The notes below the pieces were generated by a model, which was given only the letters and a program-made list of their open reading frames with translations, was not told the origin of the DNA and made no database searches. Below are positions 1 to 9,406 of a stretch of 64,000 bases of DNA, in pieces; positions within the stretch are counted from its first letter, which is position 1, and each line of letters opens with the position of its first letter. The position numbers were made by a program, and so were the translations under genes. The DNA is from Planctomycetaceae bacterium (GTDB taxonomy: Bacteria > Planctomycetota > Planctomycetia > Planctomycetales > Planctomycetaceae): assembly GCA_021732995.1 (NCBI GenBank), contig JAKFWA010000088.1, forward strand, positions 5,612 to 69,611. The letters are read 5' to 3'.

Positions 1-1
1 C

Positions 2-124
2 CAGGGCTCCAACACCTTCAGCTTCGAGAACCCCGCCACTGCCGGATACACCGAACGCGATGACCAGTCACTCGTCATCTCCACCTCGGTGCTTCAGGCA
101 CTCGCCAAGCTCAATGGCTTCTAG
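2..124 (+). CDS. C-terminal tail of an unidentified protein (partial)
   Basis: An open frame enters from the left edge and stops at a TAG at 122-124, giving 40 residues. The tail is polar with a last helix-like stretch rich in Val, Leu and Ala (VLQALAKLNGF). No family can be named from so little. The codon choice, mostly C or G in third position, matches the neighbouring real genes, so a genuine gene end is likely. The 210 bases that follow, up to the glycosyltransferase stop, show no gene. Confidence 0.5.
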   Translation, partial: QGSNTFSFENPATAGYTERDDQSLVISTSVLQALAKLNGF

Positions 125-334
125 TCTCGATTGCGCAACGGATAAAGTTCGACGTCACATTGTTCAGATCCCTCGATTCAACGAACGGGATTGCCGTGCG
201 GCGTGGAACTTTCCATTGCGCGGCCGTTGATGCCGGTTTCCTCAGTAGTCAGCAGCGGCGGTTGGGATTATCTCGCTGACGTCGCTCGCCGCATGGACCG
301 CGTACTCGACATTTGATGAACCTGATTCGACAGA

Positions 335-1321
335 TCAGTGGCTCGCGGCGGTTGATTCAATTGCATCCACACGCGGCGCGGTGCGCTCTTTGACGCTGTA
401 AGTTTCAACGTCCCGCCCCGTGTAGGCGATGAGCAATTCCGCAATGAAGCCGAGTGATACCGCCTGAGCCCCCAGCAGCATCGACGCCATCGAATACGCG
501 AGTAGCGGACGCGAGCCGATGGGATCGAAACTCATCCCGCCGATGTTCGTGAGCATCCAGATCGCGGCAAGAAACGCGAGCCCCAGCGAACCAAGTCCGA
601 ACAGACAAAACCCGATGCCGCCCAGGAGATGTTGCGGACGCTGGCCATAACCCGTGAGGAACTTAACGGTCAGTAGATCAAGAAAGCCGCGCAGGAACCG
701 CTTGACGCCATACTTTGAGTGCCCGAATTGACGCTCGCGATGATGCACCGGCAGTTCCGTCACTTTGAACCCGCGAGCTGCTGCGAGCACGGGAATGAAG
801 CGATGCAACTCGCCGTAAATCCGGATCTCGTGCGTCACCTCGCGACGGAAAAGTTTCAGCCCGCAGTTGTGATCGTGCAGCCACAAGCCGGTGAGCTTGC
901 CAATCATCCAGTTGAAGACTTTGCTGGGGTAAACCTTGTGCCAAGGGTCCAGCCGCCGCTGCTTCCAACCGTTGACAACATCGAAGCCAGTCTCCAGCTT
1001 GGACAGGAACTTGGGAATCTCCGCCGGATCGTCCTGCAGGTCGGCGTCCATCATCATGACCAGGTCGCCATCGGCGGCTCGCATGCCCGCCGTCAGCGCT
1101 GCCGCCTTGCCGAAGTTTCGCCGGAAGCGGATACCGGAAATACGGCTGTCGAGCTTCGAGCACTCGCTGATGACGACCCACGACGAATCCGTCGAGCCGT
1201 CATCCACAAAGATGACCTCGAACGGGATATTGTTCTGTTCGCAGGCGGCAATTATTTCGCGTGAGAGTTCGATCAGGCTTTCGGACTCGTTCAGCACCGG
1301 CACGATGATGGATAGCTTCAT
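335..1321 (-). CDS. Family 2 glycosyltransferase, polyprenyl-phosphate sugar type (DPM1/GtrB-like)
   Basis: 328-residue protein expected to move a sugar from a nucleotide donor to a polyprenyl phosphate at the inner membrane. The GT-A domain occupies residues 1-220: SIIVPVLNE at the start, the donor-binding VDDGSTDSS near 39-47, the metal-binding DADLQDD near 92-98, and a QRRLDPWHK segment near 121-129. Two hydrophobic segments near 233-258 and 274-300 anchor it, as in GtrB/ArnC-type enzymes. The start at 1321 was chosen because the family fold begins exactly there, with a purine-rich stretch upstream; the open frame continues upstream for 92 residues that look non-coding. The sugar substrate cannot be told. 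Confidence 0.88.
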   Translation of the reverse strand: MKLSIIVPVLNESESLIELSREIIAACEQNNIPFEVIFVDDGSTDSSWVVISECSKLDSRISGIRFRRNFGKAAALTAGMRAADGDLVMMMDADLQDDPAEIPKFLSKLETGFDVVNGWKQRRLDPWHKVYPSKVFNWMIGKLTGLWLHDHNCGLKLFRREVTHEIRIYGELHRFIPVLAAARGFKVTELPVHHRERQFGHSKYGVKRFLRGFLDLLTVKFLTGYGQRPQHLLGGIGFCLFGLGSLGLAFLAAIWMLTNIGGMSFDPIGSRPLLAYSMASMLLGAQAVSLGFIAELLIAYTGRDVETYSVKERTAPRVDAIESTAASH

Positions 1322-1617
1322 GGTCCTGCCCTGCCCTCTCAATGCACCTTTAGTTTTCAACTTCGTTCGACAGTTTGGACACATTCTGCCTGACGAGCAA
1401 CGCAGAGCCGTGACTCCGCGGCGCGCCGCGAACGACTGCGATACTTTTGTTCCGATTGCGCAATTCTGACGAACTTGAGTGGAGCGGCTGAGGTTACAAC
1501 TACGCATTCGCGTGAGATCGCGTTGTAGAGGATTGAAGCTAAAAAACAGCTCGTCACTATGGCACCTGAAGCAGCAATGAAGCTGCAAGCGTCTCAATGA
1601 TGCAAGGGAGCCGTTCC

Positions 1618-2088
1618 ATGCCGGTTGTGTGCTGTGTTGACCACCGTCCGCTTCGTCGCGGGTGGGCCATCCTCACGCTGCTCGCTTTGACTTCAGCGGG
1701 CTGTTCTTCACAACCTCCGCCGCCCCCCAAAGTAGAAGTCGATTTGCGCCAGGTCGCCGTTCTGTACGGTCGCTTTGTCGGCCAGCACCGTGGCGACAGT
1801 CCAAAAGACGAAGCCGAGTTCCGGAAGTTCATCGAGGACTCAGAACTCGCTGAGCTTAAGACCCGAGGAATCGACAGCGTCGATTCCTTCCTGACGTCTC
1901 CACGCGATGGCAAGCCTTACGTCGTGATGTATGGCCTGAAGATGCAGGCGCCGGACGCTCAAGGGGGACCGGTAATTGCACATGAACAAGTGGGGCAGAG
2001 TGGCAAGCGCAACGTTGCTTTCATGACCGGACGGATTGCGGAAGTTGATGAAGCAGAGTTCGCCAAACTGATTCCGGCGAAACCTTGA
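1618..2088 (+). CDS. Small lipoprotein paired with a DUF1559 gene
   Basis: 156-residue predicted lipoprotein. After a basic start (RPLRRGW) comes a hydrophobic stretch and a lipobox ending TSAGC near residue 28, then a proline-rich linker and a soluble domain of about 115 residues. The start at 1618 has an AAGGGAG ribosome site seven bases upstream; an ATG at 1597 is less well placed. It lies 49 bases before the DUF1559 pseudopilin in the same orientation. A small lipoprotein beside a DUF1559 gene is a recurrent planctomycete arrangement, which suggests a shared envelope role, but the function is unknown. Confidence 0.75.
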   Translation: MPVVCCVDHRPLRRGWAILTLLALTSAGCSSQPPPPPKVEVDLRQVAVLYGRFVGQHRGDSPKDEAEFRKFIEDSELAELKTRGIDSVDSFLTSPRDGKPYVVMYGLKMQAPDAQGGPVIAHEQVGQSGKRNVAFMTGRIAEVDEAEFAKLIPAKP

Positions 2089-2137
2089 GCGGCGTCGAGT
2101 GTTGATACATCATCCAACCAATTCTGCGGGGCAGAAC

Positions 2138-3040
2138 ATGAAACGTCAGTTCAAGAACACTTCTGAGTCGCGTGGCGGTTTTACGCTGATCGAACTGCTG
2201 GTCGTCATCGCAATTATCGCGGTGCTGGTTGCCCTGCTGTTGCCAGCGGTTCAGCAGGCGCGCGAGGCCGCCCGCAAGACGCAGTGCAAGAACCAGCTCA
2301 AGCAGATCGGCCTGGCAATTCAAAACTTCCACGATCTCTACGGGCGGTTCCCAACGGGCGGGGTGTGCCCGTGGTCATGGTCCAATCGCGATGACCTGGT
2401 TGATACCGGACCGGGCTGGGCATATCAGATTCTGCCCCACCTGGAGAAGCAGTCTGTCAAGGAACTGACTAACACGGTCGATGTTGAGCGGTCCATGGTG
2501 AAGCCGTACTTCTGCCCTTCACGCCGACCATTCGCAGCCATGAACGGCTCGTTCCTGATGGACTATGCGTCGGCCACTCCGGGCGATTCGCCGAACTCGT
2601 GGGATCAGTTCTGGTACGGCGACACTTGGGGCGTTGCCGCCGGAGCTATTTACCGAGGCATTATTGTTCGTTCGGCCTCTAGTCGGATCTGCCGCTTCAA
2701 GGACATCACCGATGGCTCTTCAAACACGTTGCTCGTCGGCGAGAAGTGGTTGAACCCGATGAAGTATGCATCCGGTGACTGGCACGATGATCGTGGCTGG
2801 ACCGATGGCTGGGATCCAGACGTCGTCCGCTACACCGCCTTCAAACCAGTGCCTGATGCGGAGACCACTGGCTACGGCTGGGAAGGCTACCAATTCGGTG
2901 GCCCACACATCGTGGTGTTCAACACGGTCTTTGGCGACGGTGCGGTTCGCACTATCAACTTCAACGTCGACGCCACGGTCTTCAACAACCTCGGCAGTCG
3001 CATGGATGGCTCGGCCATCGAAATGTCTCAGCTCGAATAG
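2138..3040 (+). CDS. DUF1559 pseudopilin-like protein
   Basis: 300-residue protein with a type IV prepilin leader: SRGGFTLIELLVVIAIIAV, with the processing Gly-Phe junction and Glu at +5 of the mature protein, followed by a long hydrophobic helix and the family-typical LLPAVQQAREAARK. The remainder is the DUF1559 domain with the characteristic C-terminal FGDGAVRTIN element. These proteins are massively expanded in Planctomycetes and are thought to sit in the envelope after prepilin peptidase cleavage; their job is not established. The start at 2138 gives the normal short basic leader; a GTG at 2099 would add 13 residues. Confidence 0.92.
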   Translation: MKRQFKNTSESRGGFTLIELLVVIAIIAVLVALLLPAVQQAREAARKTQCKNQLKQIGLAIQNFHDLYGRFPTGGVCPWSWSNRDDLVDTGPGWAYQILPHLEKQSVKELTNTVDVERSMVKPYFCPSRRPFAAMNGSFLMDYASATPGDSPNSWDQFWYGDTWGVAAGAIYRGIIVRSASSRICRFKDITDGSSNTLLVGEKWLNPMKYASGDWHDDRGWTDGWDPDVVRYTAFKPVPDAETTGYGWEGYQFGGPHIVVFNTVFGDGAVRTINFNVDATVFNNLGSRMDGSAIEMSQLE

Positions 3041-3227
3041 CCAATTCGCCTTGTGGCGTTTTTCGTCGCGCGCCTATGCTGCCACGCTGTCAGGAGTACT
3101 GCGCGCAGCAAGGGAGAGTCGATTGCTGTTGGCGGTTCTGATGGTTTCAGATTCTGATGTATCAGCCATCAATTGAATGATGGCTTCAGCCTGAGAAGTT
3201 TCTCCAGCAGTGCAGGGAGGCAATTGC

Positions 3228-4157
3228 ATGGACAGCGTGTTGATCATTGGCGCGGAGACTGTCGCCGGCGCGAACTGCGCCGTGGTTTTCAGCGAGCGAT
3301 TTCGAGTGGTCGGCGTGACCGCTCGACCGGACGTTCGGATCGAGGGTTGCGAGATGCGCACGTGCAAGAATCACGATGCGACAACGACGCGCCAGTTGAT
3401 CCAGCAGGTGCAACCAAAGTGGATCGTCTTCTGTGGCAGCGTCGCGCGCTCCACGTGGGACTTTGAAACAGACGACACTATCGACGATGTAGCCGCTATC
3501 GGGTGGGCAAGTGCAGCGAAGGACGCTGGCATAGCCTTCACCTTCCTGTCCTCGGATGCCGTTTTTACGGGGCCTTGGATTTCCCACAGCGAAGAAGATG
3601 AGAACTACTGCGAGACACCGCGTGCGAAGCAGATTCGCCGCATTGAAGATGACATCCTCAGCAAGAACGACGAAGCCCTGATCGTTCGCACGAACGTCTT
3701 CGGCTGGAGTCCTGTCGAGAACTGCACCAGTTTCGCTGAGCGGCTGGCAGCAGATCTAGTTGAGGACAAGGCCAGCGCAACAGACTGCATTCGCCACGCC
3801 TCACCGCTGCTCGCGACTGACCTTGCCAACATGTTGCTGCAGGCGTTCGATGCGGACACGATCGGCTTGCTGCACCTCTCAGGTGGCGAGCGAATCAATC
3901 CCTACAACTTCGCGTTGCGGCTCGCCTCATCCTGCAACCTGCCTCGACCGCAGTTGCCTGAAACGGTTTCACTGAGCACGCCCGCGGCAGGTTTTGGCCA
4001 GGGCGAAACCACACTCGATTGCTCGCTGGCTCGTGAGTTGCTCGGCGTGCAGTTGCCGCTCATCGAAGACGGCCTACAGGGACTGATTGCTCAACAGTCC
4101 AACGGTCACCGCGAGAAGCTCCGTGGTGGAGCTTGCTCTACCAGCAAGGCGGCATAG
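3228..4157 (+). CDS. RmlD-like NAD(P)-dependent sugar reductase/epimerase homologue, degenerate
   Basis: 309-residue Rossmann protein of the extended short-chain dehydrogenase group, closest in layout to RmlD (dTDP-4-dehydrorhamnose reductase). Seen: an N-terminal beta strand and loop (VLIIGAETVAG) in place of the usual GxxGxxG, an FLSSDAVFTG strand where RmlD has its YxSTDYVFDG element, and a late LHLSGGERINPYNFA segment typical of the substrate side. The usual catalytic YxxxK is not evident; the matching region reads ETPRAKQIRR. So the fold is well supported but activity is uncertain. AGGGAGG lies seven bases before the ATG. A strong terminator follows the stop. Confidence 0.72.
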   Translation: MDSVLIIGAETVAGANCAVVFSERFRVVGVTARPDVRIEGCEMRTCKNHDATTTRQLIQQVQPKWIVFCGSVARSTWDFETDDTIDDVAAIGWASAAKDAGIAFTFLSSDAVFTGPWISHSEEDENYCETPRAKQIRRIEDDILSKNDEALIVRTNVFGWSPVENCTSFAERLAADLVEDKASATDCIRHASPLLATDLANMLLQAFDADTIGLLHLSGGERINPYNFALRLASSCNLPRPQLPETVSLSTPAAGFGQGETTLDCSLARELLGVQLPLIEDGLQGLIAQQSNGHREKLRGGACSTSKAA

Positions 4158-4192
4158 CCCGATACGCTCGCAACGACTCACTGAAAGATTTG

Positions 4193-4228
4193 ACGCCCGC
4201 AGGTCTCAAGCTCTGCGGGCGTTTTTTT
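4193..4228 (+). terminator. Rho-independent terminator after the RmlD-like gene
   Basis: A perfect 10-base-pair stem (ACGCCCGCAG with CTGCGGGCGT, 4193-4202 and 4213-4222) encloses a 10-base loop and runs into seven T residues on the plus strand. It lies 35 bases after the RmlD-like stop and seven bases from the convergent DUF1295 stop, so it separates the two transcription units. Confidence 0.93.
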
Positions 4229-4235
4229 GCGAGGG

Positions 4236-5033
4236 TTACTTGCTACCGGTGCGCGGCAGCCGTGGAAAGAACGCACTGGTCCGCTCGATATACGCCACGT
4301 ACTCGGGTGACCGCTGCTTCATCGATTTCTCCAGCAGGGCAACGCCGGAGACTCGAATCAGCAGAAATGACATCAGGATCGGGCTTATGACGGTCCACCA
4401 GGTCCCCGGATCACTCATCGACATGCTTACGAGCCAGTGACCCCACCAGATCATGAAATCGCCGAAGTAGTTCGGGTGCCGCGTGAATCGCCACAGCCCG
4501 CGATCCATCACTCGGCCCTTGTTCTCCGCTCGCGACTTAAACCGCGCAAGTTGCAGATCGCCGACCGACTCAAAGATGAAACCAATCAACCAACTGGCGA
4601 TCCCCAGCCCTGTTAGCCACCAGATCGGAGCATGAGACCTCGGCCAAGCGTGCACGGCTTGCAGGGGAAGTGAGACAACCCACATCACAGCGCCTTGCAG
4701 ACCGAACACGATGAAGAGGCTGGACCAGGCGAACGACGGCCCAAAGCGTTCGCGCATCTCGCGGTAGCGATAGTCCTCGCCTTTGCCGATGTTTCGCCAG
4801 GCCAGATAGGCGCCCAGCCGAACACCCCACAACGTCGTCAGAATCGGCAGTAGAAACTGCTCCGCAGCCAGTTCTCGTGCCTCGTGCAAACGCATGGCAA
4901 CGCACACCCAACTCACCAGCACAAAGCCCAGGCCCCAGCCGATGTCGACGATACTCACATTGCGCAGCGGCAGACTCAGCAACCACATGCCCAGCATCAT
5001 GCCCGCGATGGCGATCATGGTCGTCAGCAGCAC
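4236..5033 (-). CDS. DUF1295 membrane protein (steroid 5-alpha-reductase-like fold)
   Basis: 265-residue integral membrane protein. About six to seven hydrophobic segments are visible. The C-terminal part carries the DUF1295 signature: GLWRFTRHPNYFGDFMIWWGHW, split here as FTRHPNYFGD followed by FMIWWGHW, and an ending RSPEYVAYIERTSAFFPR. The family is related to steroid reductases and isoprenylcysteine methyltransferases and probably acts on a lipid, with an unknown substrate. The GTG start at 5033 has a GAGG site seven bases upstream. It lies 24 bases downstream of the lipoprotein gene at 5058-5819, so the two probably form an operon. Confidence 0.85.
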   Translation of the reverse strand: MLLTTMIAIAGMMLGMWLLSLPLRNVSIVDIGWGLGFVLVSWVCVAMRLHEARELAAEQFLLPILTTLWGVRLGAYLAWRNIGKGEDYRYREMRERFGPSFAWSSLFIVFGLQGAVMWVVSLPLQAVHAWPRSHAPIWWLTGLGIASWLIGFIFESVGDLQLARFKSRAENKGRVMDRGLWRFTRHPNYFGDFMIWWGHWLVSMSMSDPGTWWTVISPILMSFLLIRVSGVALLEKSMKQRSPEYVAYIERTSAFFPRLPRTGSK

Positions 5034-5057
5034 AACGAGACCTCGCCGGAAAGGACG

Positions 5058-5819
5058 TCAGATACCGCCACCACCAACGGGCTTTGAATTCTGCTTCGAA
5101 CGCGGAATCTCACCGGACATGGTGAGTTGCTCCATACTCAAAGACATCTTCTCAAAGAAGCGTTCGCGACGATCCACCGCCGCGGGAGCAACTGCGATCA
5201 CCGCCAGTTGAATGTCCTTGACGTCATACCTGAACAGGATGACGTCCATCGAAACGCCGTCCACGGTCTCGTCCAGCGTGATGTACTGATAGTTCTTGAT
5301 CGGCACGTACGCGACGCCGCGCGGCACGCGTTCGTCGTTGAACTTCCACGGATCTACCGCCGAGTTCCGCTTGAACTTCAACGCGTCAGCCAGCACGTCG
5401 GACAGGTTGCTGAAATACCCGGTTGGGACAATGTTCGCGTTAGTTTCCTTCTCCATCCACAACTGATGGTTGGAACACAGCAGCACCCAAGCCGGCATGC
5501 TGCGCACTTCAGAACCGGGAATGTCTACCCCTACATCTCCGCGAAACGCTCCCAGCAGCCCCGGCAGCGGACTGCCAAGGAATGGAGGCTGTCGTTGATC
5601 AGGCTCGCCCTCCGTCGGTGCGGCAAGCTCAGTGAAACCTTTGGGAGGTCGATATTCGATGCCGAAGTTCGACCAGGGTCGTAGTTCCAAACTCTGATCG
5701 ACCTTTTCGCGGTACTGGAAGTATGCAACCGACTCACTAAGCCGACGCTCGTACAACTCCGACCCGCACCCCGTCAGGGCTAGCAGCAGAGCGGAACTCA
5801 GGAGGCGTTTCCGGGACAT
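5058..5819 (-). CDS. Predicted lipoprotein of unknown function
   Basis: 253-residue protein. The chosen ATG at 5819 gives a textbook lipoprotein signal (MSRKRLLSSALLLALTGCG, lipobox LTGC with Cys at 18). ATGs at 5849 and further upstream are possible but would bury the signal; no clear ribosome site decides it. The mature part has no recognisable domain; it contains a repeated pattern of hydrophobic strands (YQYITLDETVDGVSMDVILFRYD is seen in two blocks) and ends in Lys/Gly-rich tail GGGGI. It is encoded just upstream of the DUF1295 gene and may act with it in the envelope. Confidence 0.7.
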   Translation of the reverse strand: MSRKRLLSSALLLALTGCGSELYERRLSESVAYFQYREKVDQSLELRPWSNFGIEYRPPKGFTELAAPTEGEPDQRQPPFLGSPLPGLLGAFRGDVGVDIPGSEVRSMPAWVLLCSNHQLWMEKETNANIVPTGYFSNLSDVLADALKFKRNSAVDPWKFNDERVPRGVAYVPIKNYQYITLDETVDGVSMDVILFRYDVKDIQLAVIAVAPAAVDRRERFFEKMSLSMEQLTMSGEIPRSKQNSKPVGGGGI

Positions 5820-6029
5820 GTTCAACGCCAGCAGTTTGCGGTCGGTCATGAGGTGATCGCGATGAGGTGACGAAACAACTGAGCTTGCTGAAAGCGAGGA
5901 AACAGAACCTGAGCCGTCCCACAAGACTGCTACTTGCAGCACACGGCCCTTCAATGTGGTGAGGCTCTTTCAATCAGAGGCTAACGGTATAGCAACCTCA
6001 TGCAGTTCGCGACCACCGAATCCTCAAAA

Positions 6030-7388
6030 CTACTTGCGTTGCAGCAAAGTCGAGAATGCCGCGTCGCTACGACTCAACCCCTGCAGGACCCGGGCAAGCG
6101 TCAGCACGGCGTCGCAGGATGGGTAGGCTTCGCGATGCCAATAGAGCGGCATCTGCCCTCCGCCGAAGACCGCTTGAGTGGCACGCATCGAATCGCTCAT
6201 GCTGCCGCGCGTTGAGCCGCCATCGGCTACTCGATCCGTCTTGAGCAACGGGCGCAACGCAGCCATGACCTCCGACGCGACGCAAACTTCGGCCTGCGGA
6301 TGCTCAGTCAGTAGCAGATTGGCCAGAAACGCCGACAACCTCAGCGAGTCAACCACTTGCCCACGCTCATCGACCAGCCAGCATTCACACCCGTCGTCGC
6401 TGATCATGATTCCCAGGTGAGCTTCACGCTTCAGAACGCGGCGGCAAAGCTCTTCCAGCACAACTTCATGACGCAGCGGCGATAGCGGACTGGCAGCAGT
6501 CTCCACTTCAAACAGCTCGCAAGGCAATTTGGCGAACAGCGCCCGGATCGTTGCACGGACCGATCGCGGTCGAATCGCGGCCACGACTCGTAACGGCCGC
6601 AGCGCGTGAAAGTGCTTCCACAAGCCCGCTTCATAGGGGAACACGGCTTGAAACGAACGCTGAAAACCCGCTCGTCGGGTAGCCCGAGAATAGCCTTCGC
6701 GAAAACGCCGCTCGACGAGTTCCAAGCCAGTGTCACTCGATAGCGGCAGCGCTCGCTCGCCCACCAGATCCAAGCCCGTCCAAGCCGCATCCTTACCGGA
6801 GCCAGTGACGTAAACTCCGCCCACAGCCTGCAGATGGTCAGCCGCGAAGTTGAAGCAGGGTCGCGCGACCTGCCCGACATCCAGCACCTGACACCCCATC
6901 AAGCGTAACTGGTCGGCGACCGCAGCAAACAACGACGGCGACGCAGACCGTTCGTCGTAGCCAATCACCACCAGCGGCCCGGAACGCTTCGCAGCATTCT
7001 TCTTGACGGCCTGAGTCCGCGCGACCAGCGGAGCCTGTTCCCACAACAGACTGGCCAACGCTCCCGCAATCTGCCCGGCCGCCTGCGGAGTTATCTGATT
7101 GAGAAACACACCGCGCACGCCGTCAGGCTCGAAGATCGATCGCTGCGGGGCACGCTGCTGCTCAACACTTTGAATGCGTTCGACCACAGCCGGAGCGATA
7201 TGCCCCGTCTCATGCCGGTGCTGACAATGACGACACTTCGGATAGAACGAAGCCAGCCGCGCCAGGTGCACAGAGCGCGAGATCGTGTGGACATCATCCG
7301 GACAGCGATATTGCGGCTCGGGCGGCAATAACACCGGCAGAGGAATCGGAGTGGATTCCGTATCTGGATTGTGCTGCCCGGCATCCAT
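6030..7388 (-). CDS. Phosphohexomutase-like protein with Cys/His-rich N-terminus and altered metal loop
   Basis: 452 residues. Residues 1-65 hold a possible zinc site: C29, then C52-x2-C55 with His at 54, 57, 59 and 63. From about residue 86 the alpha-D-phosphohexomutase fold begins: EPDGVRGVFLNQITP, then GYDERSASPSLF near 143-154. The phosphoserine loop, TASHNP in active enzymes, reads VTGSGKDAAWTG (Ser197). The metal loop, normally DGDADR, reads DDGCECW near 330-336, losing two of three aspartates to cysteine. The family is clear; ordinary mutase activity is doubtful. The start at 7388 has a GGAG site six bases upstream. It is divergent from holA. Confidence 0.75.
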   Translation of the reverse strand: MDAGQHNPDTESTPIPLPVLLPPEPQYRCPDDVHTISRSVHLARLASFYPKCRHCQHRHETGHIAPAVVERIQSVEQQRAPQRSIFEPDGVRGVFLNQITPQAAGQIAGALASLLWEQAPLVARTQAVKKNAAKRSGPLVVIGYDERSASPSLFAAVADQLRLMGCQVLDVGQVARPCFNFAADHLQAVGGVYVTGSGKDAAWTGLDLVGERALPLSSDTGLELVERRFREGYSRATRRAGFQRSFQAVFPYEAGLWKHFHALRPLRVVAAIRPRSVRATIRALFAKLPCELFEVETAASPLSPLRHEVVLEELCRRVLKREAHLGIMISDDGCECWLVDERGQVVDSLRLSAFLANLLLTEHPQAEVCVASEVMAALRPLLKTDRVADGGSTRGSMSDSMRATQAVFGGGQMPLYWHREAYPSCDAVLTLARVLQGLSRSDAAFSTLLQRK

Positions 7389-7547
7389 GCCGACTCCATT
7401 TCAATACGCGTGTCGCTCGAGTGAGGGGCTGAGTTGCATCGCCGGAAGCATCGAATCACGATCTACTTCCGGCGGCGCTTAGCATGTTCGAGCGTCGCCA
7501 GAATGTGGTCAAGATGGCCTCGCTTTTCGGACGGATAACAGTATCCC

Positions 7548-8540
7548 ATGCACGCCACCGAGTTCCTGAAATCTCCGCCGCAAACCGTTCCCGGAGTGAT
7601 TGCACTCACAGGCGAAGAGCGTGCTCTGAAGCTGTCAGTCCTCGACGCCATCTGCAAGAGCCAGATGACCGACGACGAAACTCCCACGAAATTCGCGGGC
7701 AAGGACGTCGATATTCAAACGGTCCGCAGCGAGTTGCTGACCGTACCGATGTGGGGCGGCAAACGGGTCATAGTGATCGAAGACGCCAATGACTTCGTCA
7801 CCGACAACCGCCCTGCCCTTGAAGCCTACACCAACAAGCCGGCCAAAAAGTCACTGCTGATTCTGGATCTGAAGTCATTTCCGTCAAACACGAAGCTCTA
7901 CAAACTCGTGAACTCAGCAGGCCTCGTGGTCGACTGCTCGCCACTGAAGGGCACAGCGTTAAATCGCTGGCTGCAGGATTCACTGAAAGCCACTCACGGC
8001 AAGACTCTCTCGCCGGATGCGACTTCGCTGCTGATCGAACTCGCGGGCACGAATCTCGGTCATCTCGAACAGGAACTCGCAAAACTCGCGACCTATGTGG
8101 GTGACAAAACAACCATCGACGGCACCGCTGTTCGAAAACTCGTCGGTGACTGGAGAACCGAAACCACCTGGGCGATGACCGATGCCGTTCGCGAGAACAA
8201 CCTCGCCGAAGCATTGCACGCACTCGACAAACTGCTGGTAGGCGGCGACGCGCCGCTCAAAATTCACGGCGGCATTGCGTTCGTGTTCCGCAAGATGGCC
8301 GTGGCCACAGAACTCTCGCGGCAGGGCTCACCATTGGGTGAGGCACTGACTCAGGCCGGTGCGTGGGGCGGAGAGATTCAACCAGCCACGCGATATCTCA
8401 AGCAGATAGGCCGGCCTCGAGCAGAAATGCTGGCGCGGCGGCTGCTCGAAGCAGACGTGAATCTCAAAGGCGGCAGCACACTGAACGATCGCACGCAACT
8501 GGAGCTGTTACTGTGCCGTTTGGCCGGGCAGGTGGATTAG
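7548..8540 (+). CDS. holA: DNA polymerase III subunit delta (clamp loader)
   Basis: 330-residue protein with the layout of HolA, the clamp-loader subunit that opens the beta clamp during replication. Seen: an N-terminal ATPase-like fold without a P-loop (ALTGEERALKLSVLDAI), the TVPMWGGKRVIVIEDAN strand around 65-82 that matches the conserved F/P-x-F-G-x-R-V element, then the helical lid (AGTNLGHLEQELAKLATYVG) and the C-terminal collar domain from about 215 (GDAPLKIHGGIAFVFRKM). The length matches the family (about 340). It is divergent from the phosphohexomutase-like gene and 76 bases before the SRPBCC gene. Confidence 0.88.
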   Translation: MHATEFLKSPPQTVPGVIALTGEERALKLSVLDAICKSQMTDDETPTKFAGKDVDIQTVRSELLTVPMWGGKRVIVIEDANDFVTDNRPALEAYTNKPAKKSLLILDLKSFPSNTKLYKLVNSAGLVVDCSPLKGTALNRWLQDSLKATHGKTLSPDATSLLIELAGTNLGHLEQELAKLATYVGDKTTIDGTAVRKLVGDWRTETTWAMTDAVRENNLAEALHALDKLLVGGDAPLKIHGGIAFVFRKMAVATELSRQGSPLGEALTQAGAWGGEIQPATRYLKQIGRPRAEMLARRLLEADVNLKGGSTLNDRTQLELLLCRLAGQVD

Positions 8541-8616
8541 CGAGACGCGGGAAACTACGTTGCTCAGTGATCGCACCAGAGTACAGCCTAGCGCAACGCG
8601 AGGAATCGTTACCGAG

Positions 8617-9060
8617 ATGGAAACCTTTGAAGCACGCACGGAGTTGAACTGTTCGCCGCAAACGGCGTTCGACTTCCTGATCCAGCCAGCCAATATCAAA
8701 GCCATCAGCCCGCCGGGCGTCGGTTTGTTCTTTGTGTCCGCTCCCGAACGTTTGGAACTACGTTCACAGATGACGTTTCGCGTGCAGGCGTTTGGAGTCG
8801 CTCGCGAAGCCGTGCACGAAGTGACGAACTTCGAACCATCCACGCGTTATGTGGAAGAACAGATCAGCGGCCCCATGAAAGCCTGGGTGCATGAACATCT
8901 CTTCGAATCTACCGAATCAGGCGTGATCGTGATCGACCGAATTCACTTCCTGCCACCGGGCGGTGTGGCGGGGCTGTTGATCACAAAAGACCGCATATTG
9001 GATAACCTTGACGATGGCTTCTTCTACCGTCACGAGCAGCTCGCGAAGCACCTGAAGTAG
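8617..9060 (+). CDS. SRPBCC-fold protein
   Basis: 147-residue protein of the START/SRPBCC ligand-binding fold. It opens with METFEARTELNCSPQTAFDFL, the usual first strand and helix, has the central strand pair (QMTFRVQAFGVAREAVHEV), a GPMKAWVHEHLFE strand and a long C-terminal helix (GFFYRHEQLAKHL). The family binds hydrophobic ligands; the ligand here is unknown. ATG at 8617 has GAGGAA 11 bases upstream; an in-frame start at 8560 would add a non-family stretch. It follows holA in the same direction. Confidence 0.8.
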   Translation: METFEARTELNCSPQTAFDFLIQPANIKAISPPGVGLFFVSAPERLELRSQMTFRVQAFGVAREAVHEVTNFEPSTRYVEEQISGPMKAWVHEHLFESTESGVIVIDRIHFLPPGGVAGLLITKDRILDNLDDGFFYRHEQLAKHLK

Positions 9061-9131
9061 CGCCCGCTCCGTGCGGACGTACCTGCTCTCGAACAAACAT
9101 CGCCCCCTGCCCTTGTTAATCAGCGTGATTC

Positions 9132-9365
9132 ATGTCCGATGACGAGACCTCAAAACGCAACGTCGCCACCGCAATTGCCGGCGTCGGTCTGCTGCTCTGC
9201 GGCGGTGCCCTGCTGGCACTCGTGTCCCTCGTCATCCCGAACTTCATTTACGTGATCGCGGTAATCGCCGGGATGGGGTTCATCGGCATTCTGCAATACG
9301 TGACGTGGGGTTGGAGACTCGACAAAAACCGCATTCGCGACGATGACCCGCCCGCGCGTTCTTAA
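9132..9365 (+). CDS. Small two-helix membrane protein
   Basis: 77 residues with a short charged N-terminus (MSDDETSKRN), two hydrophobic helices near 12-35 and 38-60, and a charged tail (RLDKNRIRDDDPPARS). There is no known motif. It sits between the SRPBCC gene and the GlcE-like gene, with 71 and 41 bases on either side, and could be co-transcribed with them. Codon use fits the neighbours. Function unknown. Confidence 0.65.
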   Translation: MSDDETSKRNVATAIAGVGLLLCGGALLALVSLVIPNFIYVIAVIAGMGFIGILQYVTWGWRLDKNRIRDDDPPARS

Positions 9366-9406
9366 AATCCCTCAACCATTAACTCTCTCTCGTATCGGAC
9401 GTTGGT

